This document shows, one piece after another, positions 34,963 to 46,590 of a stretch of DNA of 64,000 bases (the first letter of the stretch is position 1; each line of letters opens with the position of its first letter). The notes below the pieces were generated by a model. That model did not search any database and was not told where the DNA came from. It saw nothing but the letters and a program-made list of their open reading frames with translations. Origin of the DNA: Pyrus communis (lineage: Eukaryota; Streptophyta; Magnoliopsida; Rosales; Rosaceae); contig NC_084808.1 of the NCBI RefSeq assembly GCF_963583255.1, forward strand, positions 10,563,501 to 10,627,500. The letters are read 5' to 3'. The translations under genes and the position numbers were made by a program.

Positions 34963-35540
34963 AGACATGTGAGAAGGTTGACAACTTTATGGCACGAGGT
35001 CGTAGGAGCATGCCTACTCAGACACTAATCAAGCCACGTGTTAAACAGCAACCAAAAGCAAAATTCTAGGAAGGGACATAAAGGTGGTCAGCCATTGCTC
35101 GGAGTGACATGGTTAACTAAGCGAGGTCGAGCAAGCTGCTTGTCACACATTGATCTAAAAGGGAATGCAATCATAACTGAGCAAACGTCACTTCACTACC
35201 AAATATTGACTAATAGTTAAAATAGTTGTTAGCACGTTGGTCAATGGAATTGACACATTAAATGCTACAAATGTGGGAGAAAGGCTTTATGGGTTCATTG
35301 AGGGCCTATATAAAGCAGTGAGAACCTCTTGTAAGGTTGAAGCCATATAGAATTCTGGTCTTAACCAAGCGCTATTTGTAACATTTGAAATCAATATAAT
35401 CCGAGTAACACAATGGATATAGCCTAATTTTGAGGGGTGAACTACTTAAATCATGTGTCCATTTTATTTTAGTTCTATCCTATAGCCCACCAAGGACTTG
35501 TTGTTTTAGTTTATTAACCTGCAAATTTTAAGCGTTAACA

Positions 35541-36279
35541 ATAGTCAACGTAGATTAGTTTGGAACGTTAAGTATCAAATAAGCGGAAGAAAAAAAAAAT
35601 CATCAAATAAGTCGGCTTAAACTACTACATTACCATTGGACAATTGTTATACAATAGTTGAAAGAGATGCGAAAAAGCAAACTTCTGATATATGCACCAT
35701 GCAAATTCAGTGATATAGGATCTAGACATCCATGAACAAACTCGGAACTTTTGGAATTATTAGTCTCTTGAAGCGCATTTTCTACAAGAAGGCCGACCCA
35801 TTGAGACATATTATTGTGTTCTTAAGCGTATATGAAGGAAACCGACTATCGTCGTCCTGACCATACGAAGAATGACAAAATTTACTTGTCACACACTTGA
35901 CCTGATATCGCATATGTTGTGTTGAAATTCTTCGATACTTAAAGTTGGCCCCATGGACCGGAATTATGTTGTCAAAGAACGGTCATTTGAGCATTGATGG
36001 GTAATCCATCATCTGTTAGCGTTAGTTGGCTTATATTGTAATCCGTCATCTATCGATTGCTCGAACACATAAAGCAATAACCAAAGAAACAGCTGTGGAA
36101 GTTTTTAAACAGAATACCGATAGTCACTGTTGAAGCCGCTGGCCAATTTAGAATATCAATGGAATAACATCGTACGAATGATAATCTGGCGAAAACCATC
36201 AAAGTGTGCCTTCAAATCTAGGCAAAACAGTTGATTGTTTCTCTATTTCATCGTAAATGGGCGCACAAAGAAGCATGGT
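35541..36279. other. intergenic downstream of GPP, no gene seen
   Basis: No readable coding region. It contains ATCCGTCATCTAT/ATCCATCATCTGT related words near 36000-36050 and should include the 3' UTR of the minus-strand GPP gene just below 36280. Confidence 0.4.
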
Positions 36280-39200
36280 TTAGCTCGCCAGATTGTCAAA
36301 CGGAGGCAGACCCCAATCGCTTGGGTTTAAATCCGAAAGGGATTTCAAAACTTGGTCTGCAATATCATAAAAACAGCTGTCCAGTCTTGGATCTGGAACC
36401 ATTACAACCTTCCTGCTTAACACATGTGATGATAATATTAGAAAAAACCAGAACCAAATATTCAATTGAATCAAAGTTTGTATTCTAGTTTTTATAGATA
36501 TAATATTCGCACGGAGATAGGGTAGAACGTTAAACATTGCAGCATAAAAGCAGGGAATGTATATTTAAATCGACATAAAGTTCAGATGACTTCTATTGGC
36601 GATCATTCATTTGAGATGCCACCAAGAACATGTCATAAAGAGGCTTAGATTCTAATGTAAAGGAGACTCAAGGTAGGGCACTAGTAGAGAAGACAAATTA
36701 GCCTATTTGGTGCAAGGGCCTTCCTGGTTGAGTCAGAATCAAGCAATGAATTCATGTTTGAATTCTGTTTGTAGTTTAGGTAATCTTAGATCATATATGT
36801 ATTTGCAAGTGTATGTTCTCTACCTTTGAGGTATTCATTTCGGTACTAAAGACTCGTCATTCCTTAACATTTATGAATGCAATGCGTATTACCTAAAACT
36901 CATTTCGATACTAAAAGAAACAAGGCCTCATTAAAAGACCTCAGGACAAATTTTGTAGCCCTTCTGACAGTGGTTAAGCTACATACTGCAATCCAATTCC
37001 GCCAACAGCGCAAGTTCTTTTGTTTCATGGCAATATGATCAATGGATGTAGGCAGAAGAACTATGTCGGCTCAATCCCCTTTGGTTGGAAAGGGGAAGTT
37101 AATACTGGCACAAATAAACCTTCATGCTAAGCTCATCCTTTATTGAAACGACATGAAATGTCTAATTTTTTCTCCCAAGCTGGCAAGTCCATTTTGCCAT
37201 ACCTCAAAATGAAACGGCCACTGTATCACTCAAAATTCTTTTTGTATTTACTGTTCTATTCTATAGAATATACACATACATCAAATCTTTGATATGTGAA
37301 ATTATTAATGGCTAGATATATGCAGACAGATAAGAATGCCACCAAGCAAAACAGCAAATGTACACATGTATGTAGCAATAATTCACTCTTTTAACATGTG
37401 AAAGTAAATATGATAAAAAAATCAGTTATTTATGATATGATAACTGATATCTCACATGTGCAATCAAATTCAAACTACAGCACTTACATTCCAGCATTCT
37501 TGGCTGCAAGAACTCCAGCCGGTGCATCTTCAAACACAAGAATTTTCTTCGGATCAATTGGGGAACCCTGTTTACACAAATCTTGTAATCAGTCACTTTT
37601 ACCTAATCAATATCTATGTTCACCAAAAATACTAATGTGTAAAGGACGTAATAGTACAAACCATTCTGTACGGATATCCCCATACAAAGAAACTATCATA
37701 GAAACAAACATCACAACCCAATCTTGTTTCTGTAATAACCAAATGTTTCCAAGTACTTTGATGTCCTTATTTCGTTTGTGCATATGTGTAAAGTACTACA
37801 TCGGTTTTGTGTTTAATCATATCAGCTATATAAATTGATTATAGAAAACCTCATTAGTGACTAGTCATTTTGGGACACCAAGCCAATGTGGAAAGCCACT
37901 CAGGGTCATGACCAGTAATATGACAGAGGAACATATCTGAGATGGTTATACCTCAAATCTTTTGGCTGCAGCAAGGAATACATCTGGTGCAGGCTTCCCT
38001 TGTTTAACTTCTGGATCATCACCAAGGACTAGATGATGCATCAATGAAAAAAGTTCGCCATGTTTTTGTGTTTTCAATTCAAAATGTGTCTTCTGAGAAC
38101 TGCAAGATATATTTTAAAACGAGTGATGGTTGTAGTAGTCTGGTGAGTTATCATTATAAAACTCCAATCATAATAATGATTTATGACAATGCAAAATGTC
38201 TGAAAGGTTTGAAGTTATTGGACATGCTATACATAGATCTAATCTCCATTTGCTAAAATTACAAAATGAAAATTCAAGGAACTATACCCCGTTGCCAAGG
38301 CACATGGTATTCCTTTTGCATGAAGATGTCTGATCAAGCGGCTAGCCCCTACAATTTGTACCGAAAAGAATAAATTAAAACTAGCAGAGGCGAGCTGTGA
38401 CGATGATGATGATTAGCATAAGATAATAATATCCCGTTAGTGAAACCTTCGTAACTAGCATAAGATCTTAAGAAATGGGGCAACTCATATCCAAGCTATA
38501 GAAAGCTAAATCAGATACCATGAAGTTTTAATAGGCATTCGATAGTACATAAGAAGTAAACAAATTTAAGTCTACAGCACTTGTATCCAAGTATTTGTGT
38601 TTGTCTGTAAGCATATGAACGGTACCTGGCATGAGCTCACTTGTTGGAAACAAACTCTGCAACACCGCCTCTCTCTCAACTAGAAAACCCTCAGCAGTTA
38701 AGGTGTCACTAATTCCAGATTCTTCAACAAACACCCGAGCAGCTTCGATTGCTTTCTTTCCCATCATTTTCGCTTTGAGAGACCAATCAAAAGTTTTATT
38801 ATACCTAGCAAGTATTTTTTCCTGGACTTCAGTATAAAACTTCTCTGTGTCTGAATCGGCAGAAATCATATCCCACCATCAGTTTATTTCCAAGAATCTG
38901 GGCAGAAACTATAATTCTCTCCAACTTAACAACCAAGCTATGAGAGCTCGTAAATCAACGAAAACGATATTAAAACTGTTATGGCATGAATTATAGTTGA
39001 AAATCCATGTACGCAGAACAGACGAACAACGGGACTAATTAACTCTTCCAACAATGATTAGCAACTAAAATTGGTCCACAAATTAATAAAAAGGAAAGAC
39101 CAAGTGAAAATCTCAAGACTATTAGTAGATACACACATATACATACATACATGGCGGATCCATAAACTTTATACTGGCTGGGCAACGTGCAAGTCTGAAG

Positions 39201-39589
39201 ACAACAAAGGATGCCACAACGTGCGTCCGCATAAATGTGTGTGTGTGTGTATCCTTGATGAATGAATTGATACATGGTAGGTTAAGATGTGACGGAAGAG
39301 TTCAAATACTACTACTGCTAGAGTACTCGAGTGAGACGAAGACAAAGGCAACGGAAGCAGATTGAAAGGGGGAGACGATGTAGGACAAGTGTTTGATGAA
39401 ATTACCGAGTAAGAGGCCGTCCATATCGAAGATGACATGAGTGATTGGTCCTCTGCCGGCGACAGCTTGGGAGGGATTCGCCATTGCAGTACTACCCAAC
39501 AGCTTTTGCTTTTGGGGAAAGAGGGATGATGCTTCCGCCTTCTGCACAACTGCCACAAACAAAGGGAGGATTTGGGAAAGTTTGGCCAT
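36280..39589 (-). CDS. GPP: (DL)-glycerol-3-phosphatase, HAD superfamily (six exons)
   Basis: Exons on the minus strand: 39589-39406, 38850-38626, 38348-38288, 38099-37952, 37567-37488, 36412-36280, all with GT-AG borders and matching phases; 276 aa. HAD motif I is FDMDG at 54-58 (nucleophile Asp55, acid/base Asp57), motif II an ATG block near 155-157, motif III Lys192 in GKPAPD, motif IV ED at 219-220 in VFEDAP; the tail PDPRLDS...WGLPPF is typical of plant GPP. Such enzymes hydrolyse glycerol-3-phosphate to glycerol and phosphate with Mg2+, and the family also includes pyrimidine-phosphate phosphatases. Residues 1-35 precede a second Met (36) and could be a weak organelle signal; starting at Met36 would give a cytosolic 241-aa form. 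The last intron is 1075 bp. A copia LTR lies 176 bp upstream. The gene appears intact; exact substrate is inference. Confidence 0.93.
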
Positions 39590-39764
39590 GTCCAACGGGA
39601 GAAATTATAGAGTAGGACAGTAGTACCACATCAGCCTAATACTTCCATCCACATTTTGCCATCTGTTCGTGTTTTTACATAGGTGAAATTTAATATCATT
39701 TTGACCTTTTAAAATTTTGAAAAAGAGGAAATTGTAACAATAGTCCATCAACTTTTAACTTAAT

Positions 39765-40018
39765 TGTTGTGGCCTATTTTTTCTGACAACGGGAAGGGGG
39801 CCGGCGGCAAAGAGAGAAGAGAGAGGTGTTTGTTTATAGAATTGTGTAAAGGAATGTGTGTGTTATTTCCCCCTACGTAGTGCCTTTCTTTATAGTAATA
39901 AGAGGGAGAAGAAATCCTTCATCCCCAAGCAATACAAGTTCATATAGGAAAGAATAATTAGAATCAAATATAATATATGATTTACACAATCACACTTAAA
40001 CTAGGAAAGTTTACAACA
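39765..40018 (-). repeat. 3' LTR of copia A, in the GPP promoter
   Basis: 254 bp on the minus strand from TGTTGTAAACTTTCC to GGCCACAACA, TG...CA with TGTTGT/ACAACA ends. Over 39765-39915 it matches 45625-45790 closely (CCCTACGTAGTGCC, TTATAGTAATAAGAGGGA). It ends 176 bp before the GPP start codon, in the same transcriptional orientation. Confidence 0.9.
39888..39894 (-). promoter_or_regulatory. TATA box in the copia LTR facing GPP
   Basis: Minus strand TATAAAG in CTATAAAGAAAGGCACTACG, conserved as CTATAAATAGAGGCACTACG in the other LTR (around 45750). Transcripts from here would run toward GPP about 300 bp downstream. Confidence 0.5.
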
Positions 40019-41370
40019 CTCCCCCTTGAGTGTGTAAATACTCAAGTAGATTTGGCATCATGTAGAGGTTGAGGAAGTCGACTCGTCAACATTAATTCTA
40101 GGAACAAGTTATTCTCAAATAAGGTAGGAACTTGCGTAAGGAAGTAAATCTCACTAAAAACACCCTAAGGCTATGGTAAAAACCTGAGTAGGGACAAAAC
40201 CCATAGTCTAAGAAAAAATGCGTGAGAAATGCAAAGTCAAATGAAATGTCTACGGGACGTCATCAAGGATATGATCAACCCAAGGTGGGTGCCTCGTTAA
40301 AACCTAGTTAGGTAGTGAAAACCCATTGGGAAAAATGCTCCTATTCCTAGGAAAAAGAGTACATTAAGATCAAGCAAGTGTACTTAAGGATACTCCCCCC
40401 TGAGTTTGACACAATTCCAAAGAGAACTAGCAATGTTACAACTTAGAAAGTTTACGCATACCAATTCCATGAACAAGCTTCTGAAACGTCGTCTTTGTAG
40501 TGATTTGGTGAAGAGGCCGGCTAGATTGTCTTGTGAACGGATTTGCATGACTTCAATCTTCTAATGCTCTTATTGTTGATGTGAGAATAAGAACTTCGGC
40601 GCAATGTGCTTGGTGTTGTCTCCTTTGATGCAACCCTTCTTGAGTTGTTCGATGCATGCTACGTTTTCTTCAAAAATCGTCATCGAGACATCCACGAGGA
40701 GGTAAAGATTGCAGGAGCTTTGAAAAGGGCCCACAACTGCTCTCAACCAAAAGCATTCCCAAGTTGCTTCATGTAAGGTGAGAATTTCAGCATGGTTAGA
40801 CGAAGTGGCAACTAAGGTCTGTTTAGTTGACCTCTAAGAGATTGAGGTGCCTCTAATAGTAAAGACATAACCCGTTTAAGAATGCGCCTTGTGCGGATCA
40901 GATAAGTATCTTGCGTCCGCATAACCAACAAGGCGAGAATCGACTCGAGATAAGGGGGTGCAACATAACTCAATGATCCGTAAGGATAAAACGAGCCCAA
41001 ATCCGTAGTACCCTTAAGGTAACAGAAGATGTCTTTAACACCAGTCTAATGTATGCGTGTTGGTGCATTATTATATCTTGCCAAAAGATTCACAGCGAGT
41101 GAGATGTCGGGTCTAGTGCATTGAGCTAAGTACAATAAAGCGCCTATCACATTTATCGCACTTAGATAAGGAACTTCAGGCTCCAAAATCTCTTTATCAT
41201 CCTCCTTCCGACGAAAGGAATCTCATTTTCCATCTAGCAATCGAACGACCATAGGAGTACTCGAAGGCTTCGCTTTATCTTTGTTGAAGTAGTGTAACAC
41301 CTTCTGGGTGTAGTTTGTTTGATGTACTAAGATTTTATCCGAACGATGCTCTATCTCAAGACCGAGACAG
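40019..41370 (-). pseudogene. copia A RNase H and 3' non-coding region
   Basis: From about 41350 to 40480 the minus strand reads RNase H text in several frames: GYADAxYLSDPHKARSxTGY (about 40925-40870), then ATSSNHAEILTLHEATWE, and a C-terminal TKSLQRRRFRSL near 40500. Stops interrupt. From about 40440 down to 40019 is the non-coding tail with the purine tract. Confidence 0.75.
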
Positions 41371-41372
41371 TA

Positions 41373-42350
41373 TCAAGTCTTTCCTAGATCTTTCATCTCA
41401 AATTTCGACTTCAAGTGTGCGACAGTTTTAGCGAGCTCTTCAGGAGTTCCGATAAAATTCATGTCATCGACATATATTGCAACAATCGCAAAACTGAAAT
41501 GTGACTTCTTAATGAACACACAAGGACATAGTTTGTTGTTCAGATATCCCTGACTAGTCAAATACTCACTCAGACGGTTATACCACATTCTTCCAGATTG
41601 CTTTAAACCGCAGAGTGAATGCCTTAGCTAAATTAAAAGCGTGTTCCGGGGTTTGGAAATATTTGATCCAGCCAATGTAAGTCCTTTGGGAACTTTTCAT
41701 ATAAATTTCTATATCAAGATCCCTATAGAGATACGTAGTTACTACGTCCATCAGCTGCATATTCAATTTTTCAAAAACTACTAAACTGATAAGGTAACGA
41801 AAAGTAATCACATCCATAACGGGTGAATAAGTTTCATCATAGTCAATCCCGGGGCATTGTGAGAAGCCTTGTGCAACAAGATGAGCTTTGTAATGCACAA
41901 TTTCATTCTTCTCATTACGCTTCGGAATGAAAACCCATTTGTAGCCAATGTGCTTCATATGTGAAGAAGTAGGAGCTGCAGGTCCAAACACCCTACGTTT
42001 CGTAAGCGAACTGAGTTCGACTTGGATTGCTTGTTTCCAGTTTGACCAATTGGTTTCTATGTCGACATTCATCAACGGAACGGAGTTCAATGTCATCACT
42101 CAACATGATCTCAGTAGCTACTGCATATGATAATGCATCGTCGACGATCATCTCATTTCTACACCACACATCATCTAAACTAGCATAGTAGACCGAAATC
42201 TCATGATTCTCGGGAGGTGTATTCGTCTCTTCAAGGACGCTTCCGTAATCTAGAATTTCCTCACGAGTTGGATAAAAAGAGTAAACGACAGTTAGATTCA
42301 CGGTAAGCTCTTTAGGTGCATGTGTCATGGGTTTCTTCTTCCGGGGCTAT
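41373..42350 (-). pseudogene. copia A reverse transcriptase
   Basis: A 173-codon open part (42099-41578) includes HIGYKWVFIPKRNE, HYKAHLVAQGFSQCPGIDYD and an MQLMDVVTTYLYRDLDIEIY block (family Q.DV..A.L.G.L....Y). After a frameshift the next part (41588-41373) has the catalytic IYVDDMNFIGTPEEL. The DV.TAFL block has V in place of K and T in place of A, so the domain is degraded. The region upstream (42330-42100) is the acidic linker after integrase. Confidence 0.85.
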
Positions 42351-42359
42351 TAATCCTTT

Positions 42360-43400
42360 AAACCAAGAGGTATGCCATGTTTTTGTTTAGGGGCAGATGA
42401 TTAGCTAGCCGCTAATGTACATGGATCACCAAAGTTGGCGTCCTAGGCCTCCAAGAGGGAAGTCAGTCGTACATTGGTACATCCATCTTTGCAAGCACAT
42501 TCGCAGCTGAAATATATGATCTAGTCACTTGCGCTAGATAGGTGAAAGCATCTGGCATGCTTTGAGCTATGCTTTGAAGATCTAGTATACGCTGCACTTC
42601 AGTTTCAGACTAAGCGATGCAGAGATCTAAATGAGGCAAAGTGGGAGTCGTCCACGATAATTCGAGTCATTCTTCAAGAACGTTGACATTTTTATCTCCC
42701 CCTAACAACGGGAAGATTGTCTCATAGAAGTGACAATCCATTAAACGAGCGGTAAACATATCGTTTGTCAATGGTTCTAATTAACGAATAATCAAAGGAG
42801 AATCATATCCGACATAGATTCCCATCCTTTGATGAGGCCCTATTTTTGTACGTAAGGGCGGTGAAATTGGCACATAGACCGTACAACCAAAAATGCACAG
42901 ATACGATATGTCGAGTTCGTATCCGGTAATCAACTAAAGGGCGCTATATGGTTGGTCGCAACAGGTGGACCAACATGGCTGCGTGCAATATTGCTTGGCC
43001 CTAAGCAATGATCGGGAGCTTGGTATGTATGACCAACGATCGAGCAATCATTTGTAAGCGCTTAATGAATGCCTCCGCGAGGCCATTATGGGTATGACCA
43101 TGGGGTACTGGATGTTCAACTTCAACCCCAACTGACATGTAATAGTCATCAAAAGTTTTAGATGTGAATTCTCCAGCATTATCCAATTGAATAGATTTGA
43201 TCGAATAATCAAGGTGGTGGGCCTTGAGCTTGATAACCTGAGCCAACAGTTTGGAGAATGCAACGTTCCTTATAGATAACAAGCACATGTGTTGCAAAAC
43301 GGGGCATTCTTAGGTATGAAGTTAGTGAAATAGATACATTTACGTAAGACAGTGTGCGTGGTTGCACTATTTGCCAGACAACTAACTGCCTCACTAATCA
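42360..43400 (-). pseudogene. copia A integrase fragment
   Basis: The 98-codon open part 43297-43001 holds the core: SIQLDNAGEFTSKTFDDYYM with the second catalytic Asp, and HTHNGLAEAFIKRLQMIARS with the catalytic Glu retained. A GAG-pre-integrase block is not clear. The first Asp region lies in broken sequence before 43300, and the C-terminal part (43000-42400) continues in other frames with stops (for example FGCTVYVPISPP near 42890-42850). Confidence 0.8.
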
Positions 43401-43664
43401 TACCTAGAATGAAAATTAATTTGAATCGGTCATATGCATAAAAGTTCTAAAAAAAAAAAAATATCCATTCAAAATAATTTTAAGTATTCAAGGATGGTAA
43501 TTAATTAAAAACTTAATATCGAAAAACAAATCACTAACAAATAATCCAAACATAAAGGAAAATTGTTCAAAATTTAACCAAACACACAAGGGGGTTCGGC
43601 CACTAGGTGGAATTCAACCCCAATGTCTAAATTTCAACTAGAAAAATAGTTTATGTCTAAGATT

Positions 43665-44040
43665 CTAATCTTCTATAAGGGTGATAGCCTTTTGAAAGTT
43701 AGAAACCTTCATCTTGAAAGCCCAAATGCTGTCGTTCATGTCCTTCTTCAGCCAAGAAGATGTCATTTTGGTGATCAAAACGATCAGCCAAAGTGACTCA
43801 TAGTGCTCGTGGATCTTTCTCCGCAAGGTACTCGGTTTACAGTGTGTCATGAATATGTCTTCGGATGAAGATCATGGCAGTGGCTTTCTTAGCTTCACCA
43901 ACTGAGTTGTTTGCCTCATCTTCAATGGTAGGACGCAAATTCTTTGCAATGAGGTGGAGCTTCACATCTTGGACCCACTTGAGGTAGTTTTTTCCAAAGA
44001 TCTCCAAAGCGGTGAAGTCGAGTTTGTTCAAATTTGACAT
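43665..44040 (-). pseudogene. copia A gag
   Basis: ATG at 44040; MSNLNKLDFTALEIFGKNYL and KWVQDVKLHLIAKNLRPTIE match the start of plant copia gag (L.F.AL...G.NYL.W..D....L). A frameshift at about 43845 leads to IHEHYESLWLIVLITKMTSS in the next frame. No zinc knuckle is seen before sequence quality drops at about 43660; 43400-43660 is AT-rich and unreadable, with protease missing. Confidence 0.8.
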
Positions 44041-45624
44041 ATTCCTATCATAAAATAAAGGACAAGATGTGATTAGTGTAATGGAGAAACAAAATCAATC
44101 CATTCACATAGGAGTAGAACATTCAAGTTCTAATAGACATGAATTGGTTAAAATTCGTATGAAAAAACTTTAGGTTTTCAAACAAGGCATGCTTCTAGAA
44201 ACTTCAGGTTTCGAAATAATTATAAACTTCAGGTTCATATGTTCCTGCAGACAAACACAAATATATACACAGAAATATGGAACAAGAAAATATGCAAATA
44301 GAACTTCAGGTCTATAATTATAATTGAATTAATTATTTGGACTTCGGACCAAATTTAAAGTGTGGGTGAAAAATTATAAAACCTAAATTGTCTAAAAAAA
44401 TAAACAATTAATCTTGGGGCCTAAAAACATGGGCCAAAGCCCACGGGTGGGCTGAGCAAAGTGGAGCCGTGCGTCCTAGGCCTAAGAATGGGCTGGAATG
44501 GGCTCGGGCCTAGCATGCAGGCTGGCCTAACATCACAAATTACTGGGTTGCAGGCTCAAGCCCAAAGAAGAGGCCCGAAAAGGGCTTTGGTCTGGTGTGA
44601 CGCGTACACCGGGATGGGGGAAGGGGGCAGGGGACGCAATCCTGTGCGTCACGGTACATGAGAGCCATAACAGCCATGTAGGCTGTGATCCTCTATGGTG
44701 CGAGACACGGGAATGCTATGGCCTAGGAAGGTCGGTGTTTTGGGCCAAGGAGAGCTCCAAAGCCAAATGGGCTAGTGCTTATCATGAGCGGACCAAGCCC
44801 ACATAAGCTTGGGTTTCAAACCAGACACCTCAACGTGCGCTGGGTGAACATCGCCAGAGAAGACAATTGGCGCCATCGCTACAGGTGGTCGTGTCTAGGT
44901 GCAAAAATCACGGCAAAGAACTGTGGGTTCGATGACAACCCATAAAAGTAAACAGAGAGTAGAGACTCTCAATGTTTGCGTTAGAAACCCTAGGAAAATT
45001 AATCAGAGTTTTGAAGAAAAATCGATGAGATTCAAAACGAATCTTGTCCAAAAACTCGTTGAGGGGTGAAAATGATCTACAAGTCATCGAGATGAGGACC
45101 CAATATCAGGTTTGGGCAGCAGGCCCTATGAGGGAAAGAGACGTCATGGATGGCGTCAGGTGTGTTCTGGATTTCAAACTAGAAACCCATGGATCCGGCA
45201 TATGGTCTCGCGCTCGGCGTGGCTCGCCCAAGCCTGTAGCCTATGTGGCCGAGGTCATGGGTTTGAAGAACCCTAGTGTTTTCCAATTTCTATTGTTTTT
45301 TTTTTCCAATTAATTCAAAGCATATATAATTTGAATGAATGAACATATATTTGATGCAATTCATGGCAATATCAAATTCACATAATTCAACAATTATGAA
45401 TATAATGCATACACAATTTATGTAGGATCTAAAATTCGAAAAACGTAAAGTTGGGTCATGCATTATGGTGAATGTTCATGCTATTAGGGCTGTAAAAATA
45501 TCAAGATAAAAACCATTGTTTTGGAAGAACCTGATTGCATGATGATATGGATGAACTGGTTTGATGCAAAAATAAGCTTCCACGTCAAATTCCTAAGCGT
45601 AGTGGTAGGAGCGTGCTGATAACG
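44041..45624 (-). other. long leader of copia A
   Basis: About 1.58 kb between primer site and gag ATG. It is GC-richer than the surroundings at 44430-45280, with many GGCCTAGG/GGGCTTGG words, and has an ACTTCAGGT motif repeated at least three times (44200-44310). Open frames up to about 89 codons on the plus strand carry no domain. Confidence 0.55.
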
Positions 45625-45790
45625 TGTTGTGGCCTATTTTATTTGACAAGGGGTAGGGGGCCGTCAGCAAAGAGAGAAGAAAGAGAAAGATGTGTGTTTG
45701 TAGATTTGTGTAGAGGAATGTATATGTTATTTCCCCTACGTAGTGCCTCTATTTATAGTAATAAGAGGGATAAGATATCATTCATCCCCA
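45625..45790 (-). repeat. truncated 5' LTR of copia A
   Basis: Matches the first 150 bases of the 3' LTR (39765 onward), then breaks off after TTCATCCCCA at 45790, where copia B sequence begins. The remaining ~100 bases are missing. Confidence 0.85.
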
Positions 45791-45792
45791 TT

Positions 45793-46590
45793 GTAACAAT
45801 GTTTAACAAATGATGGACTGTGAAGACCTTTGGTGAGAATGTCCGCAGTTTGTTCTTCAGTTGGGATGTACACAACCTCCAAATCGCCTTGTTGCACTTG
45901 CTCCCTCACAAAATGATAATCCGTGTCAAGGTGTTTTATCCTTGAGTGAAACACCGGATTAGCACTTAGTGCAATTGCAGACATGGTAGGTGGAGCTTCC
46001 AAGAACACTCCTAAATCCTTCAATACATTTTGTATCCAAGCTATATATGCTGTAGTGTGTGCTAAGGCTTTATATTCAGCTTTTATAGAACTCCTCGACA
46101 CTGAATTTTGTTTCTTTGACTACCATGAAATTGGATTATTCCCTAAGTACACCATATAACCAGTGATTGATCTTCGAGTATTTAAATCGACAGCCCAATT
46201 AGAATCAGAAAAGGCAGTGAGTTGTGAAACCATGTTTGCAAAGAATGTAATACTAGCATTTATGGTTCCTTGAAGATAACGAATAATTCGTTTGACAACT
46301 CCAAAATGAACATCAGTTGGTGAAGACATGAATTGGCATACTGTGTTCACAGCAAAGGCGATATCTGGCCTAGTAAAGGTCAGATATTGTAAAGATCCCA
46401 CAATGGTTCGATTAGTAGTTGGATCTGTCAACAATTGTCCTTCTAAATACAACAGTTGATGATGAGGTTTACACGGGGTATTTGCTGGTTTGCATGAATC
46501 CATTCTTGCTTTATGAACCAAATCTTTAATATACTTTGATTGACTAACAAAGATTCCTCCATCCTCTTTATATTGAACCTGTAATCCCAA
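45793..46590 (-). pseudogene. copia B: end of RT and RNase H
   Basis: 46590-46120 opens with GLQVQYKEDGGIFVSQSKYI, DLVHKARMDSCKPANTPC, then IVGSLQYLTFTRPDIAFAVN and FSDSNWAVDLNTRRSITGYM, the last being the RNase H start (Asp in DSNWA). A stop separates this from 46101-45793: SRSSIKAEYKALAHTTAYIA (Glu of motif), IKHLDTDYHFVREQVQQGDL, and TKGLHSPSF. The reading then crosses into LTR of the other element. Order and motifs are those of copia. Confidence 0.9.

Larger units (their letters stand above)
31445..35540 (+). mobile_element. deleted Ty3/gypsy element with nested copia
   Basis: 5' LTR 31445-32225 (TGTTGATG...CGCTAACA), a short internal region, and a 3' LTR lacking its first ~105 bp (33079-33185 plus 34963-35540). 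Flanks AAAGT and ATAGT are a 5-bp duplication with one mismatch. The internal region keeps the start of gag only; a deletion joins gag directly to the inside of the 3' LTR. It is a non-autonomous deletion product. Confidence 0.85.
39765..45790 (-). mobile_element. Ty1/copia element A, 5' LTR truncated
   Basis: Minus-strand order: partial 5' LTR (45790-45625), long leader, gag, broken protease, integrase, RT, RNase H, 3' LTR (40018-39765). Inside the 5' LTR is CACGTTATCAGCACG, the primer-site region; before the 3' LTR is CTCAAGGGGGAGTG, the polypurine tract. The 3' non-coding part has the conserved AACGAGGCACCCACCTTGG block (about 40280-40300). Multiple stops; not autonomous. Confidence 0.9.

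Noticed and set aside
37398..37838. 146-codon open frame on the plus strand
   Set aside because: It overlaps exon 5 and the flanking introns of the minus-strand GPP gene; low-complexity translation without domains.
44461..45313. Plus-strand frames of 66-89 codons in a GC-richer stretch
   Set aside because: They lie antisense within the long leader of copia A and show no domain.
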